Source: Sinomonas atrocyanea (GTDB lineage Bacteria > Actinomycetota > Actinomycetes > Actinomycetales > Micrococcaceae). From it: a stretch of 64,000 bases of DNA. Location of the stretch: contig NZ_JAUSTE010000001.1 of the NCBI RefSeq assembly GCF_030812675.1, forward strand, positions 372,001 through 436,000, given 5' to 3'. The notes under the pieces were generated by a model that saw only the letters and a list, made by a program, of their open reading frames with translations, ran no database searches and was not told where the DNA came from. Made by a program: the position numbers and the translations under genes. Positions 1 to 9,606 of this stretch are shown here, piece after piece; positions within the stretch are counted from its first letter, which is position 1, and each line of letters starts with the position of its first letter.

Positions 1-126
1 GTCGCCGATGGCACGTGGTCGAAGCTCACGGCCCAGTGGTACCCGGACCGCAAGACGCTCAAGGACCAGACCCCCGAGGGCTGGAAGCCGGGCAGCAAGG
101 CCGTCCAGGTCGGCGCGGCCAAGTAG
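1..126 (+). CDS. Amino-acid ABC transporter substrate-binding protein, C-terminal 41 residues (5' end outside window)
   Basis: Frame 1 is open from the first base and ends at a TAG, encoding 41 residues with a DGTW near the start, then WYP and EGWKP. This ending is typical of family-3 periplasmic/lipoprotein solute-binding proteins of polar amino-acid ABC importers, which capture the substrate outside the membrane. The permease gene starts 28 bases downstream on the same strand and the ATPase follows with an overlap, so this is the first gene of an SBP-permease-ATPase operon. The substrate cannot be read from this fragment. Confidence 0.75.
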   Translation, partial: VADGTWSKLTAQWYPDRKTLKDQTPEGWKPGSKAVQVGAAK

Positions 127-154
127 CGCCACCTAGCGCGCAGACAGGAGCCAC

Positions 155-931
155 ATGGATTACCTGGCCAATCTCGGCGACACCTTCTTCAACTGGACAG
201 TCATCGGCGAGGTCCTGCCCTCGCTCTTCACTGTGGGCCTGCCGAACACGCTCGTGCTGGCCCTCTCGTCGGGGATCATCGGCACAGTTCTCGGGATGCT
301 GCTCGCCCTGATGGGCATCGCCCGCAATCCGGTGGCGCGGTGGATCGCCCGGGTGTACACGGACGTGTTCCGTGGACTCCCGGCGATCCTCACCATCCTT
401 GCGATCGGCCTCGGGTTCGGCCCGATCGTCCGCGAGCTCACGGGCATCACGAGCCCGTATCCCATGGGCGTCGCGGCGCTGTCGCTCATCTCCGCCGCCT
501 ACATCGGCGAGATCTTCCGCTCGGGCATCCAGAGCGTCGAGAAGGGCCAGCTCGAGGCGGCCCGGGCGCTCGGCTTCGCGTACGGGCCGTCGATGCGCCT
601 CATCGTCGTCCCGCAGGGCGTGCGCCGGGTGCTGCCTGCCCTCGTGAACCAGTTCATCGCGCTCATCAAGGACTCCTCGCTCGTGTTCACCCTCGGGCTG
701 CTCTCCTCCGAGCGCGAGCTGTTCCAGATCGGCCAGGACGAGGCGGCCCGCACGGGCAACCTCTCCGGCTACGTCGCGGCCGGAATCTTCTACCTCGTCA
801 TGACGATCCCCCTCACGCACCTCGTGAACTGGATCGATGCCCGCCTGCGCACGGGCCGGGCGAAGAGCCGCGCCGAGCGCGCCGAGCCGGACGAGGCCGC
901 CGCCGTCGTCGGGAAGGGAGCCCAGGCATGA
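155..931 (+). CDS. Amino-acid ABC transporter permease (HisMQ/GlnP family)
   Basis: This 258-residue integral membrane protein has about five hydrophobic segments and belongs to the polar amino-acid transporter permease family. The inner-membrane coupling motif, [11 protein letters not shown] near residue 133, is the EAA loop that docks on the ATPase. An AGGAG ribosome site sits about six bases before the ATG. The stop overlaps the ATPase start (ATGA), so the two are translationally coupled. The charged C-terminal tail (about residues 225-258) is rich in Arg, Ala and Glu and probably cytoplasmic. A single permease gene implies a homodimeric channel. Confidence 0.9.
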   Translation: MDYLANLGDTFFNWTVIGEVLPSLFTVGLPNTLVLALSSGIIGTVLGMLLALMGIARNPVARWIARVYTDVFRGLPAILTILAIGLGFGPIVRELTGITSPYPMGVAALSLISAAYIGEIFRSGIQSVEKGQLEAARALGFAYGPSMRLIVVPQGVRRVLPALVNQFIALIKDSSLVFTLGLLSSERELFQIGQDEAARTGNLSGYVAAGIFYLVMTIPLTHLVNWIDARLRTGRAKSRAERAEPDEAAAVVGKGAQA

Positions 932-1665
932 GCACGTTCTCCTCAGGATCGCTCGAGGCGAAGGGCATCCACCTCGCCTTCGGCAGCAACCGGGTGCTCC
1001 GCGGCATCGACCTCGACGTCCCGGCCGGGACCACGGCGTCGGTCATCGGCCCCTCCGGATCCGGCAAGTCGACCCTCCTGCGGGTCATGAACCGGCTCAT
1101 TGAGCCGGACGCCGGGGACATCCTCCTCGACGGCCGCTCCGTCCTGAAGGACAACCCGGACGAGCTCCGCCGCCGCATCGGCATGGTCTTCCAGCAGTTC
1201 AATCTCTTCCCGCACAAGAGCGTGGGCGAGAACGTGGCCTTCGCCCTGCGGAAGCTCCGCGGGCTGCCGAAGGACCAGGCCCGCGAGGAGGCGCTGACGC
1301 AGCTCGACCTCGTCGGGCTCAGGCACAAGGCCGATGTCCGGCCGGGGACGCTCTCGGGCGGCCAGCAGCAGCGCGTCGCGATCGCCCGCGCGCTCGCGAT
1401 GAAGCCCGAGGTCATGTTCTTCGACGAGGCGACCTCGGCCCTCGACCCGGAGCTCGTCAAGGGCATCCTCGCCCTCATGGCCGACCTCGCCCAAGGCGGG
1501 ATGACCATGGTCGTGGTGACCCACGAGATGGGCTTCTCGCGCAACGTCTCGGACACCGTGATGTTCATGGACGGCGGCGTCGCGGTCGAGTCCGGCGCAC
1601 CGGAGAAGATCTTCGACGATCCGCAGACCGACCGGCTCAAGCGCTTCCTCAGCGACGTCCTCTGA
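928..1665 (+). CDS. Amino-acid ABC transporter ATP-binding protein (GlnQ family)
   Basis: This 245-residue ATPase powers the importer encoded upstream. Walker A is GPSGSGKST near residue 40, the signature [15 protein letters not shown] is near 141, Walker B is [12 protein letters not shown] near 161, and the switch histidine is in VVTHEM near 195. The start chosen is the ATG overlapping the permease stop (ATGA). A longer open frame upstream is only read-through in the permease region. Length and motif spacing match the polar amino-acid (GlnQ/HisP) ATPases. A perfect 18-bp terminator hairpin follows the stop by about 25 bases. Confidence 0.93.
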   Translation: MSTFSSGSLEAKGIHLAFGSNRVLRGIDLDVPAGTTASVIGPSGSGKSTLLRVMNRLIEPDAGDILLDGRSVLKDNPDELRRRIGMVFQQFNLFPHKSVGENVAFALRKLRGLPKDQAREEALTQLDLVGLRHKADVRPGTLSGGQQQRVAIARALAMKPEVMFFDEATSALDPELVKGILALMADLAQGGMTMVVVTHEMGFSRNVSDTVMFMDGGVAVESGAPEKIFDDPQTDRLKRFLSDVL

Positions 1666-1690
1666 CGGCTGGGTACAGCAGCACCGCGCA

Positions 1691-1730
1691 CGACGGCGGG
1701 GTCCCCACTCGGGTGGGGACCCCGCCGTCG
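1691..1730. terminator. Bidirectional terminator hairpin between the ABC operon and the Lrp-type gene
   Basis: Arms 1691-1708 and 1713-1730 are perfectly complementary (18 bp) around a TCGG tetraloop. The hairpin lies between two convergent genes. There is no U-tract, as is usual in high-GC actinobacteria. Confidence 0.85.
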
Positions 1731-1765
1731 CGCGTGGTGGCGGCAGCCTGCCAGCCGCGGCGGGC

Positions 1766-2221
1766 CTAGAGCGGCAGGCCGCCGGCGCCCTTGAGGTCGC
1801 GCATCACGATGGTCGAGGTGAGCTTCGCGACCCCCGGCAGCGCGGCCAGATGCTCGTCGTAGAGTCGCTGGTACGCCGGGAGGTCCTCGGCGACGCACCG
1901 GAGGAGGAAGTCGGGGTCCCCGAAGAGGCGGTAGCCCTCGATGATCTGCGGTTCGGCGACCACGGCATCCTCGAACGCCCGGATCGCTTCCCGCGAGGTC
2001 TCCCGCAGCGTCACGAACACCATGGCGCCGAATCCGAGCCCGACCTTGGCCGGATCCACCTCCGCGCGGTACCCGCGGATCACGCCGGACTGCTCGAGGT
2101 CCTTGAGGCGGCGATGGCACGGAGCGACCGTGAGGCCTACCTCGGCGGCGAGCGCCGTGGCGGTCATGCGCCCGTCTCGCTGGAGCGTGCGCAAAATACT
2201 TCTGTCGAGTGCGTCGATCAC
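1766..2221 (-). CDS. Lrp/AsnC family transcriptional regulator
   Basis: This 151-residue protein has an N-terminal winged helix-turn-helix (LDRSILRTLQRDGRM, then a recognition helix around CHRRLKDLE) and a C-terminal ligand-binding RAM domain. Such proteins sense amino acids and often control a divergent exporter. Here a LysE-type exporter starts 81 bases away on the other strand, the classic LysG/LysE or Lrp/BrnFE-like arrangement, although the regulator is Lrp type and not LysR type. The GTG start is preceded by TAGATT (2228-2233, minus strand) with only 6 nt between, suggesting a leaderless mRNA. The amino acid sensed is unknown. Confidence 0.88.
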   Translation of the reverse strand: MIDALDRSILRTLQRDGRMTATALAAEVGLTVAPCHRRLKDLEQSGVIRGYRAEVDPAKVGLGFGAMVFVTLRETSREAIRAFEDAVVAEPQIIEGYRLFGDPDFLLRCVAEDLPAYQRLYDEHLAALPGVAKLTSTIVMRDLKGAGGLPL

Positions 2222-2302
2222 CGTAAGAATCTATCCCGAAAGGCCCCTCGGAGGCCACGAAGCGGTGAGCACTTCGCGCAGGGATCTCCGTAGTCTTGCG
2301 CC
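2222..2302. promoter_or_regulatory. Divergent promoter region of the Lrp-type regulator and LysE-type exporter
   Basis: The minus-strand -10 TAGATT lies at 2228-2233 and the plus-strand -10 TAGTCT at 2291-2296. Each ends 6 nt before its start codon. The space between holds imperfect palindromes, including CGAAG/CTTCG arms around 2259-2277, which could bind the regulator. I saw no convincing -35 on either strand. Confidence 0.55.
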
Positions 2303-2983
2303 ATGGACTTGAGCCCCCTCCTCGGCTTCGCCGGCATCTCCCTCACGCTGGCCCTCACGCCCGGCGCCGACTGGGCCTACACGATCGCGGCCGGCCTCCG
2401 CGCGCGCTCGGCGGTGCCCTCGATCGCCGGGCTCTGCGCGGGCTACGTGGTGCACACGGCCCTCGTCGCGACCGGCCTCGGCGTGCTGCTCGCCGCACGG
2501 CCCGACCTGGTCGCCTGGCTCTCCGCGGCGGGTGCCGTCTACCTCCTGTGGCTCGGCGCAGCCACCGCGCGCGGATGGCGCCGTGCCGGCTTCACCGCGG
2601 CCGCCGGGACGGTCCTGCCCTCCGGGGAGAGCCTCGAGGGGGCCGTGCAGCCGGGCCGGCCCGCACTCGACTTCCTCAAGGGGCTGGGGACGAGCGGGAT
2701 CAACCCCAAGGCCCTGCTGCTGTTCGCGGCGATCATGCCCCAGTTCATCCGGACGGATTCGGCCCTGCCGGTGGTCGCGCAGACCACGGCGATGGGGCTG
2801 ACCCACCTCGCGTTCACGGTGGTGGTCTACAGCCTCGTCGCCGTGGCGGCGCGGCGCCTCCTCGCGGCCAAGCCGCGCCGTGCCCAGGCCGTCACCCTCG
2901 TCAGCGGGGTGCTCATGCTCGGCATCGGCGGCGTCCTGCTGGCGGAGCAGGCTATGGCACTCGTGGGCCCGGCGCTCGCCTAG
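2303..2983 (+). CDS. LysE family amino-acid exporter
   Basis: This 226-residue membrane protein has about six hydrophobic segments and a LysE/RhtB-type N-terminus (TPGADW near residue 21, where the family has a P-G-P/A motif). LysE proteins export amino acids driven by the proton gradient. Position next to a divergent Lrp-type regulator supports a role in relieving amino-acid or dipeptide overload. The ATG is 6 nt after TAGTCT, so the mRNA may be leaderless. The 3' end, with its stop, is tandemly duplicated as a 17-nt repeat (2972-2988 and 2990-3006). Confidence 0.85.
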   Translation: MDLSPLLGFAGISLTLALTPGADWAYTIAAGLRARSAVPSIAGLCAGYVVHTALVATGLGVLLAARPDLVAWLSAAGAVYLLWLGAATARGWRRAGFTAAAGTVLPSGESLEGAVQPGRPALDFLKGLGTSGINPKALLLFAAIMPQFIRTDSALPVVAQTTAMGLTHLAFTVVVYSLVAVAARRLLAAKPRRAQAVTLVSGVLMLGIGGVLLAEQAMALVGPALA

Positions 2984-3002
2984 CGCCCCGCGCTCGCCTA
3001 GC

Positions 3003-3028
3003 GCCCGGCGCGTGGCTACGCGCCGGGC
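3003..3028. terminator. Hairpin between convergent LysE and hemL genes
   Basis: Arms 3003-3013 and 3018-3028 pair perfectly (11 bp) around GGCT. The hemL stop codon (3016-3018) lies in the loop, so the structure overlaps the end of that gene. It probably ends transcription from the LysE side and perhaps both sides. Confidence 0.6.
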
Positions 3029-4329
3029 AGGGCGGCCGCCGCTGCCTTGGCGGCGGCCGGGAGGGCGTCGTAGATGCGGTTCATCGCGGCGTCGTCGTGG
3101 GCGGCGGAGAGGAACCACGCCTCGAAGACGCTCGGGGGCAGGTACACCCCGGAGTCCAGCATCGAGTGGAAGAACGGCCCGTAGCGGAACGCCTCCTGCG
3201 TCTGGGCGTCGGCGTAGTTGCGCACGCCCCGCTCGGACGTCCCGAAGGCGACCGAGAACAGGCTGCCCGCCCGCTGGATCGAGTGGTCCACGCCCTCGGC
3301 GGACAGGGCCGAGGTGAGGGCCGCGGACAGCTCGGCCGAACGGGCGTCGACGTGGGCGTAGACGGCGTCGGTGGCCAGGGAGAGCGTCGCCACGCCGGCG
3401 GCCATGGCCACCGGGTTCCCGGACAGGGTCCCTGCCTGGTAGACGGGACCGAGCGGTGCGAGGTACTCCATGATCTCGGCGCGGCCGCCGAGGGCCGCGA
3501 CCGGCATGCCGCCGCCGATCACCTTGCCGAACGTGAAGAGGTCCGGCGCCCAGCCCTCGCGCTGCCCCGTGAGGCCCCAGTAGCCGGCGGGCCCGACGCG
3601 GAACCCGGTGAGCACCTCGTCCACGATGAGCAGGGCGCCGTGCTCGGCAGTGATGCGGCGCAGGCCCTCGTTGAAGCCCTCCCCGGGCGTGACGACGCCC
3701 ATGTTGGCCGGGGCGGACTCGGTGATGACGGCGGCGATCCGGGGCCCGTGCTCGGCGAACGCGGCCTCCACGGCGGCGAGGTCGTTGTACGGCAGGACGA
3801 GCGTCTCGGCAGCGGTCGCGGCGGTGACGCCGGCGGAGCCGGGAAGGGCGAGCGTGGCCAGGCCCGACCCGGCGGCGGCGAGCAGCGAGTCGACGTGGCC
3901 GTGGTAGCAGCCGGCGAACTTCACGATGAGGTCCCGGTGCGTGAAGCCGCGGGCGAGGCGGATGGCGGTCATCGTCGCCTCGGTGCCGGTCGAGACCATG
4001 CGCAGGCGCTCGACCGCCGGGACGCGCCCGATCACGAGCTCGGCGAGCGCGGCCTCGTCCGGCGTCGAGGCGCCGAAGGACAGGCCGCGGTCGACGGCGG
4101 CGTGCACCGCCGCGAGGACCTCGGGCACGGCGTGGCCGAGGAGCGCGGGACCCCATGAGCACACGAGGTCCACGTAGTCGCGCCCCTCGGCGTCGTGCAC
4201 GTACGCGCCCTGGGCGGAGACGAGGAACCGGGGCGTGCCGCCCACGGAGCCGAACGCGCGCACGGGCGAGTTCACCCCTCCGGGCATGAGCGAGCGGGCA
4301 CGGGCGAAGAGGTCCTCGGAGGTGGTCAT
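3016..4329 (-). CDS. hemL: Glutamate-1-semialdehyde 2,1-aminomutase
   Basis: This 437-residue PLP enzyme converts glutamate-1-semialdehyde to 5-aminolevulinate, the second step of the C5 pathway, using the product of HemA (encoded at 13.1 kb). The substrate/PLP motif [15 protein letters not shown] is near residue 117. The PLP lysine is in [11 protein letters not shown] near residue 263. Length matches the family. It is the last gene of the minus-strand haem cluster, separated from hemB by a luciferase-like oxidoreductase gene. The start is preceded by AAGAAT and six bases (AGGGGC), so it may have its own promoter. Confidence 0.96.
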   Translation of the reverse strand: MTTSEDLFARARSLMPGGVNSPVRAFGSVGGTPRFLVSAQGAYVHDAEGRDYVDLVCSWGPALLGHAVPEVLAAVHAAVDRGLSFGASTPDEAALAELVIGRVPAVERLRMVSTGTEATMTAIRLARGFTHRDLIVKFAGCYHGHVDSLLAAAGSGLATLALPGSAGVTAATAAETLVLPYNDLAAVEAAFAEHGPRIAAVITESAPANMGVVTPGEGFNEGLRRITAEHGALLIVDEVLTGFRVGPAGYWGLTGQREGWAPDLFTFGKVIGGGMPVAALGGRAEIMEYLAPLGPVYQAGTLSGNPVAMAAGVATLSLATDAVYAHVDARSAELSAALTSALSAEGVDHSIQRAGSLFSVAFGTSERGVRNYADAQTQEAFRYGPFFHSMLDSGVYLPPSVFEAWFLSAAHDDAAMNRIYDALPAAAKAAAAALPGA

Positions 4330-4399
4330 GCCCCTATTCTTCCATCCGCGGACCCCGTCCCGCCCGACGCCGGCCGCCCGCCGGAGTGGGGTGCGGCAC

Positions 4400-5455
4400 C
4401 TAGGCGAGCATGTCGGCCACGAGGGGGGCCACCTTGGTGCCGTAGAGCTCGATGCTCTTCATCATGGCGGCGTGCGGGAGGGTGCCGTTGGAGTACTTGA
4501 GGTCGAAGCGCTCGGTGCCGAGGGCGCGGTGGGTGTCGGCGATCTTGCGGGCCACCGTCTCGGGAGAGCCGACGTAGAGCGCGCCGGGGCGGGAGGCCTG
4601 GGCATTGAACTCGGTGCGGCTCCCGGGGCCCCAGCCGCGCTCCTCACCCAGCCGGTTGCGCATCGCGAGCCAGTGGGGGAAGAGCTCCTCGCGGGCCTGC
4701 TCGTCGGTGTCCGCGATGTGGCCCGGCGAATGGGTGGCGAGCATCGTGTACGGCTTGCCGAACTTCTCGAGGGATCGCTTGTAGAGCTCCACGTACGGGG
4801 CGAACCGTGCCGGCTCGCCGCCGATGATCGCGAAGCTCACGGGGTAGCCGTAGTGCGCGGCGCGCACCACGGACTGCGGGGTGCCGCCCACCCCGATCCA
4901 CACGGGCAGGAGGCCCTCCTCGACGTGCGGGTAGGCCGTGAGCCCGTTGATGGGCCCGCGGTGGCGGCCCTCCCACCGGACGGGCTTCTGCGAGCGGACC
5001 CGGTCGAAGAGCTCGAGCTTCTCCTCGAAGAGCGTCTCGTAGTCCTCGAGGTCGAACCCGAAAAGCGGGAAGGACTCGATGAAGGAGCCGCGGCCGAGGA
5101 TCGCCTCGGCGCGGCCTGAGGAGACGGCGTCGAGTGTGGCGAAGCGCTGGAAGACACGGACGGGGTCGTCGGAGGAGAGCACCGTGACGGCGGAGCCGAG
5201 GCGCACGTTCTCGGTCTTCGCCGCGATCGCGGAGAGGACCACCTCGGGCGCGGAGACTGCGAAGTCCTTGCGGTGGTGCTCGCCGACGTCGAAGGAGTGC
5301 AGGCCGACCTGGTCGGCGAGGACTCCCTCCTCGACGACCTCCCGGATCACCTGGGCCTCGGACTTCGGGGCGCCGTCGGGCCCGAGGCCCACGTCGCCGA
5401 AGGTGTTCAGGCCGAGGAGGACAGGAGGCTTCTCACTGGTTCCATGCATATGCAT
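4400..5455 (-). CDS. LLM-class (luciferase-like) flavin-dependent oxidoreductase
   Basis: This 351-residue protein has the bacterial luciferase-like TIM-barrel fold of F420- or FMN-dependent monooxygenases (GLNTFGDVG near the N-terminus, [15 protein letters not shown] near residue 57, [16 protein letters not shown] near residue 120). The substrate is unknown. It sits between hemB and hemL on the same strand, 33 nt after hemB, which makes co-transcription likely but does not prove a haem role. Two in-frame starts exist (Met-His-Met-His). The first is chosen because GGAG lies about five bases upstream. The start lies in a palindromic ATGCATATGCAT. Confidence 0.82.
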   Translation of the reverse strand: MHMHGTSEKPPVLLGLNTFGDVGLGPDGAPKSEAQVIREVVEEGVLADQVGLHSFDVGEHHRKDFAVSAPEVVLSAIAAKTENVRLGSAVTVLSSDDPVRVFQRFATLDAVSSGRAEAILGRGSFIESFPLFGFDLEDYETLFEEKLELFDRVRSQKPVRWEGRHRGPINGLTAYPHVEEGLLPVWIGVGGTPQSVVRAAHYGYPVSFAIIGGEPARFAPYVELYKRSLEKFGKPYTMLATHSPGHIADTDEQAREELFPHWLAMRNRLGEERGWGPGSRTEFNAQASRPGALYVGSPETVARKIADTHRALGTERFDLKYSNGTLPHAAMMKSIELYGTKVAPLVADMLA

Positions 5456-5488
5456 TCAAACTCCGCGGGTGCCCCGTCCATTCCCGGC

Positions 5489-6469
5489 TCAGGAGTCCTT
5501 GAGCCAGCCGGCGATCTCGGGGGCCCAGTAGGTGAGGACCATGTTCGCGCCGGCGCGGCGGATGCCGAGGACGGACTCGAGGATCGAGGAGCGCCGGTCG
5601 ATCCACCCGTTGGCGGCGGCCGCCTCGATCATGGAGTACTCCCCCGAGATCTGGTACGCGGCCACGGGCACGGGGCTCATGGCCGCGACATCGGCCAGGA
5701 TGTCGAGGTAGCTCATGGCGGGCTTGACCATGAGCATGTCGGCGCCCTCCTCGAGGTCCAGTTCGACCTCGAGGAGCGCCTCGCGGCGGTTCGCGGCGTC
5801 CATCTGGTAGGTGCGGCGGTCGCCCTTGAGCTGGGAGTCCACAGCCTCGCGGAAGGGTCCGTAGAACGGGGAGGCGTACTTGGCGGCGTAGGCGAGGATC
5901 GCCACGTCCTGCCGGCCGGCGGCGTCGAGCGCCTGCCGGATCACGCCGACCTGGCCGTCCATCATGCCGGAGGGGCCGAGGACGTGGGCTCCGGCCTCGG
6001 CCTGGGCCACGGCCATGCGGCCGTAGATCTCGAGCGTCGCGTCGTTGTCCACCCGGCCCTCGGAGTCGAGGACGCCGCAGTGGCCGTGGTCGGTGAACTC
6101 GTCGAGGCAGACGTCGCTCATCACCACGAGCGAGTCGCCCACCTCCTCGCGGACGGCGCGGATCCCGGCGTTGAGCACGCCGTCGGGGTCGAGGGACGCG
6201 GAGCCCTCGGCGTCGCGCTCCTCGGGCACGCCGAAGAGCATGATGCCGCCGAGGCCGAGCTCGGCCGCCTCGGCGGCGGCGCGCCGCAGCGAGTCCATGG
6301 TGTGCTGGACGACGCCGGGCATCGCCTGGATCGGCGACGGTTCGGAGAGCCCCTCGCGGACGAAGGCGGGGAGGATGAGCTCGGCGGGGTGCAGGCGCGT
6401 CTCCGCGACGAGCCGGCGCAGGGCCGGGGTCTGGCGCAGTCGGCGCGGGCGGTGGGTCGGGAAGCCCAT
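5489..6469 (-). CDS. hemB: Porphobilinogen synthase (delta-aminolevulinic acid dehydratase)
   Basis: This 326-residue enzyme condenses two 5-aminolevulinate molecules to porphobilinogen. The Schiff-base lysine is in [10 protein letters not shown] near residue 247 and the second catalytic lysine in [12 protein letters not shown] near 194. The metal-site segment reads [14 protein letters not shown]. It keeps the first and last cysteines of the zinc type but has Asp where zinc enzymes have the middle Cys, so the metal preference is not obvious. A GGAG ribosome site precedes the ATG. It follows hemD by 17 nt and is in the same operon. Confidence 0.96.
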   Translation of the reverse strand: MGFPTHRPRRLRQTPALRRLVAETRLHPAELILPAFVREGLSEPSPIQAMPGVVQHTMDSLRRAAAEAAELGLGGIMLFGVPEERDAEGSASLDPDGVLNAGIRAVREEVGDSLVVMSDVCLDEFTDHGHCGVLDSEGRVDNDATLEIYGRMAVAQAEAGAHVLGPSGMMDGQVGVIRQALDAAGRQDVAILAYAAKYASPFYGPFREAVDSQLKGDRRTYQMDAANRREALLEVELDLEEGADMLMVKPAMSYLDILADVAAMSPVPVAAYQISGEYSMIEAAAANGWIDRRSSILESVLGIRRAGANMVLTYWAPEIAGWLKDS

Positions 6470-6486
6470 GGTGTCTCCTTCGTGGG

Positions 6487-7374
6487 TCAGCGGTACAGCG
6501 AGCGCGCCACCGCCTCCGCGATCCCCTCCGGGGTGGGGGTCGCGGCGGTTGCGCCGACGGCGAGGCCGAGGGCGCGCAGTTCTGCGGCGGTCGGCTCGCC
6601 GATCGCGATGAGCTGGACCGCATCGAGCGGGCGCAGCGTCTCGTGGATCCTCCTGGCGGCGCTCGGCGAGGCGGCGACGACGGCGTCGATCCGGCCCGCG
6701 GCGAGCTCGCCGTTGGCTTCGTGGGGGGTGAGGACGACGCCGGGCGCCTCCTCGGCGGGCCCGTCGCCTTCGCTGGCGGCCGCCGCCAGCACCGCGGTGA
6801 GGCGCCGGGCCGGGTCGGCGGGATAGTCGACGGTCCGGTAGGCGATGACGGTCTCCACCGGCCAGCCCCGCGCGGCGACGCCCTCGGCGAGCGTGGGCGC
6901 GGCGAGGTTGCTCTGCGGAATGAGGACCCGCCCGGCGCCTGCGCCGTCGCCGTGCGGTGGCCAGAGCTCCACGAGCCCTTCGGCGGACTGCTTCCCGGTG
7001 GGAGCGAGGTCCACGCGGAGCCCCTCGGCCTCGAGGACGCGGCGGGAGCTGGGCCCGATGGTCGCGACCCGCACCGCGCCCGGGACGAGCTGCGCGAGCG
7101 TGGTGCCGCGGAGGGCCGCGGCCTCCTTGAGCGCCCGCACCGTGGTGATGCTCGAGATGGCGAGCCAGCCGTACTCCCCCGCCCCGAGCCGGTCGAGGGC
7201 CGAGGCGAGGGCCGCTGGATCGTCGGCGCGCTCGAAGTCGATGACGGGGAGCAGGAGCGGCTCGGCGCCGGCCCGGGCCAGCGCGCGCGCCATGGCCCCG
7301 GCCCGGTCGGGGCTGCGGGTCAGCAGCACCCGCCGGCCGGCGAGCGCCGGGCCGGCCGCTCCCTCCGGCGCCAT
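6487..7374 (-). CDS. hemD: Uroporphyrinogen-III synthase
   Basis: This 295-residue protein cyclises hydroxymethylbilane to uroporphyrinogen III with inversion of ring D. HemD sequences are poorly conserved. The call rests on the N-terminal [17 protein letters not shown], the internal [13 protein letters not shown] (family S/T-S-x-N/T region), the C-terminal [13 protein letters not shown], and its place directly after hemC. The ATG overlaps the hemC stop (TGATG), giving translational coupling. A longer upstream frame is hemC antiphase read-through. It is slightly longer than many homologues because of a Gly/Glu-rich insert near residue 210. Confidence 0.9.
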   Translation of the reverse strand: MAPEGAAGPALAGRRVLLTRSPDRAGAMARALARAGAEPLLLPVIDFERADDPAALASALDRLGAGEYGWLAISSITTVRALKEAAALRGTTLAQLVPGAVRVATIGPSSRRVLEAEGLRVDLAPTGKQSAEGLVELWPPHGDGAGAGRVLIPQSNLAAPTLAEGVAARGWPVETVIAYRTVDYPADPARRLTAVLAAAASEGDGPAEEAPGVVLTPHEANGELAAGRIDAVVAASPSAARRIHETLRPLDAVQLIAIGEPTAAELRALGLAVGATAATPTPEGIAEAVARSLYR

Positions 7375-8360
7375 CAGGCGCCCAGGTCCGCGAACTCCGC
7401 GGCGCCCTGCTCGAGCAGCTGTTCCGCGAGCTCGACTCCGAGCAGCGTCGCCCCGACCTCGGTGAGTCCGTCCGTGGCGCGGGCCAGCCGCAGGGACTTG
7501 GTGCCGTCCACCGCGCAGACGATCGCCTCGAGGTGCAGCATGCTGCCCTTGCGGCGCGCGAACGCCCCGACCGGGGCCGCGCAGCCGGCCTCGAGGCGGG
7601 CCAGGAGCGCGCGTTCCGCGGTCACGGCGAGGCGGGTGTCGGCGTCGTCGATCGCGGCGAGCGCCTGGGCGAGCACCCCTTGGGCGGTCGCGGCGCCCCC
7701 GTGGGCGGGTCTCTCGGGAGCATCCGTGGTCCGGCACTCGACCGCGAGGGCGCCCTGGCCGGGCGCGGGGAGCATGGTGTCGGGCTCGAAGTACTCCGTC
7801 ACCACCTCCGTGCGGCCGAGCCGTGCGAGGCCGGCCGCGGCGAGGACGACCGCGTCGAGGTCGCCCGGCGCATCGGGCGCATTCCCGGGGAGGCCCGGGA
7901 CGCGGCCGAGGCGCGTGTCCACGTTGCCGCGGATGTCGAGGACCTCGAGGTCCGGGCGCAGCGCGCGCAGCTGGGCGGCGCGCCGCGGCGACCCGGTGCC
8001 GACCTTCGACCCGGCCGGGAGCCGGTCGAGGGTGAGGCCGTCGCGCGCGCACAGCACGTCGCGTACGTCGGCGCGGACGGGGATCGCTGCGACGGAGAGC
8101 CCGGGCTCGCCCGTGGTCGGCAGGTCCTTGAGCGAGTGGATGGCCACGTCGCAGCGGTCACCCAGGAGCGCCTCGCGCAGGGCCGTCACGAACACTCCCG
8201 TCCCGCCGAGCGAGGCGAGCGAGCCGGTCTTGACGTCGCCCTCGGTGCGGATGCGCACGAGCTCGGTGGAGAAGCCGCCCACCGCAGCGAGCAGGTCCGC
8301 GGTCTGCTGCGACTGGGTCAGGGCCAGCGCGCTCCCGCGGGTTCCGATGCGGACTGGCAT
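7374..8360 (-). CDS. hemC: Hydroxymethylbilane synthase (porphobilinogen deaminase)
   Basis: This 328-residue enzyme polymerises four porphobilinogens into hydroxymethylbilane. The dipyrromethane cofactor cysteine lies in [12 protein letters not shown] near residue 260. The substrate motifs [13 protein letters not shown] (N-terminus), HSLKDLPT near residue 77 and [13 protein letters not shown] are all present. It begins one base after the cpfC stop and overlaps hemD at its end, so chdC-cpfC-hemC-hemD form one tightly packed operon. Confidence 0.97.
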   Translation of the reverse strand: MPVRIGTRGSALALTQSQQTADLLAAVGGFSTELVRIRTEGDVKTGSLASLGGTGVFVTALREALLGDRCDVAIHSLKDLPTTGEPGLSVAAIPVRADVRDVLCARDGLTLDRLPAGSKVGTGSPRRAAQLRALRPDLEVLDIRGNVDTRLGRVPGLPGNAPDAPGDLDAVVLAAAGLARLGRTEVVTEYFEPDTMLPAPGQGALAVECRTTDAPERPAHGGAATAQGVLAQALAAIDDADTRLAVTAERALLARLEAGCAAPVGAFARRKGSMLHLEAIVCAVDGTKSLRLARATDGLTEVGATLLGVELAEQLLEQGAAEFADLGA

Positions 8361-8361
8361 G

Positions 8362-9606
8362 TCAGATTCCCGCGCCCTCTTCGGCGATGACCGGCTTGTC
8401 CGCGCGGAAGTTCGCGCAGCAGCCGGGCCGGCAGACGTCGTACCAGGGGCCGAGGTCGCTCACGTGCGGACGGTCGGCCACGGTTCCCTGGGCCATCCGC
8501 TCGCGGAGGAGTTCCACGAGCCCGGCCACGAAGTCCCGGTGCACGCCCGGGGTCGGGACGCGGACGGCCTCGATGCCGAGCTCGGTGCAGGTCTCGAGGG
8601 CCTCGGTGTCGAGGTCCCAGGCCACCTCCATGTGGTCGCTCACGAACCCGAGGGGGACGATCACGATGCCCTTGACCCCGGCCGCGCCGTCCTCGCCGCC
8701 GGCGATCGCGTTGATGTGGTCGTTGATGTCCGGCTCGAGCCACGGGATGTGCGGCGCTCCCGAGCGGGACTGGTAGACGAGGTCCCACTTCACGTCCGCG
8801 GCACCGACGGCGGCCATGACCGCCCGGGCGTTGGCGAGGTGCTGGGCCACGTACGCCGAGCCCCCCTCGAACGTGCGCGGCTCGCCCCCGGACCGGCCGG
8901 CCGCCTCGGCGTCGCGGGTCGGAATGGAATGCGTGGAGAACAGGACGCGGATCTCGCCGTCGCGCGAGCCGTCGGGGGCGCCGAGGGCCTCGCGCACCTG
9001 CTGGAGCCCGGCCGCGGTGCCCTCGACGAACGGGGCCACGAAGCCGGGGTGGTCGAAGTACTGGCGGATCTTGTCGACCCGGAGGCGGCCGGCGAGGCCG
9101 GTCTCGGTCAGCGCCACGCCGATGTCCTCGCGGTACTGCCGGCAGCTCGAGTAGCACGAGTAGACGCTCGTGGTGAGCATGAGGACCTTGCGGTGCCCGG
9201 CGTCGTAGATCTCCTGGAGCGTCTGCGGAATGTACGGGTCCCAGTTGCGGTTGCCCCAGTACACCGGCACGCCGATCCCCTGGGCGGCCAGCTCAGCCTC
9301 GAGCGCGGCCTTGAGCTCGCGGTTCTGGGCGTTGATCGGGCTGATGCCGCCGAAGGCGCGGTAGTGGTGGCTGACCTCCTCGAGGCGCTCGTCAGGGATC
9401 CCGCGCCCGCGCGTGACGTTGCGCAGGAACGGGATGACGTCGTCCTGGCCCTCGGGGCCGCCGAAGGAGGCCAGCAGGATGGCGTCGTACTCGGCCGGGG
9501 CGGCGCGGCCGGCCTCGGTGACGGGGTTGACAGCGGTGCTGGCAACGAGCGGTGCGGCGGCGCCGTCGACCGCGATCTCGAGCGTCGCGGCGGGCTCGGT
9601 GCTCAC
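8362..9606 (-). CDS. cpfC: Coproporphyrin III ferrochelatase (ferrochelatase family)
   Basis: This 414-residue enzyme inserts ferrous iron. In actinobacteria the substrate is coproporphyrin III (CpfC, formerly HemH). The core starts at DAILLASFGGPEGQDDV near residue 40. The conserved histidine is in FSTHSIPTRDAEA and the acidic metal-side face in GFVSDHMEVAWDLD. About 38 N-terminal Ala/Pro/Thr-rich residues extend beyond the usual core. Cysteines in YSCYSSCRQY and in the C-terminal DVCRPGCC cluster fit a [2Fe-2S] site like those reported in M. tuberculosis and Caulobacter ferrochelatases. The GTG start overlaps the chdC stop (GTGA). Confidence 0.95.
   Translation of the reverse strand: MSTEPAATLEIAVDGAAAPLVASTAVNPVTEAGRAAPAEYDAILLASFGGPEGQDDVIPFLRNVTRGRGIPDERLEEVSHHYRAFGGISPINAQNRELKAALEAELAAQGIGVPVYWGNRNWDPYIPQTLQEIYDAGHRKVLMLTTSVYSCYSSCRQYREDIGVALTETGLAGRLRVDKIRQYFDHPGFVAPFVEGTAAGLQQVREALGAPDGSRDGEIRVLFSTHSIPTRDAEAAGRSGGEPRTFEGGSAYVAQHLANARAVMAAVGAADVKWDLVYQSRSGAPHIPWLEPDINDHINAIAGGEDGAAGVKGIVIVPLGFVSDHMEVAWDLDTEALETCTELGIEAVRVPTPGVHRDFVAGLVELLRERMAQGTVADRPHVSDLGPWYDVCRPGCCANFRADKPVIAEEGAGI

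Noticed and set aside
2296-4158. 620-residue plus-strand frame antisense to hemL
   Set aside because: It covers the LysE-type gene and hemL, has Arg/Gly/Pro-rich shadow composition and no recognisable fold.
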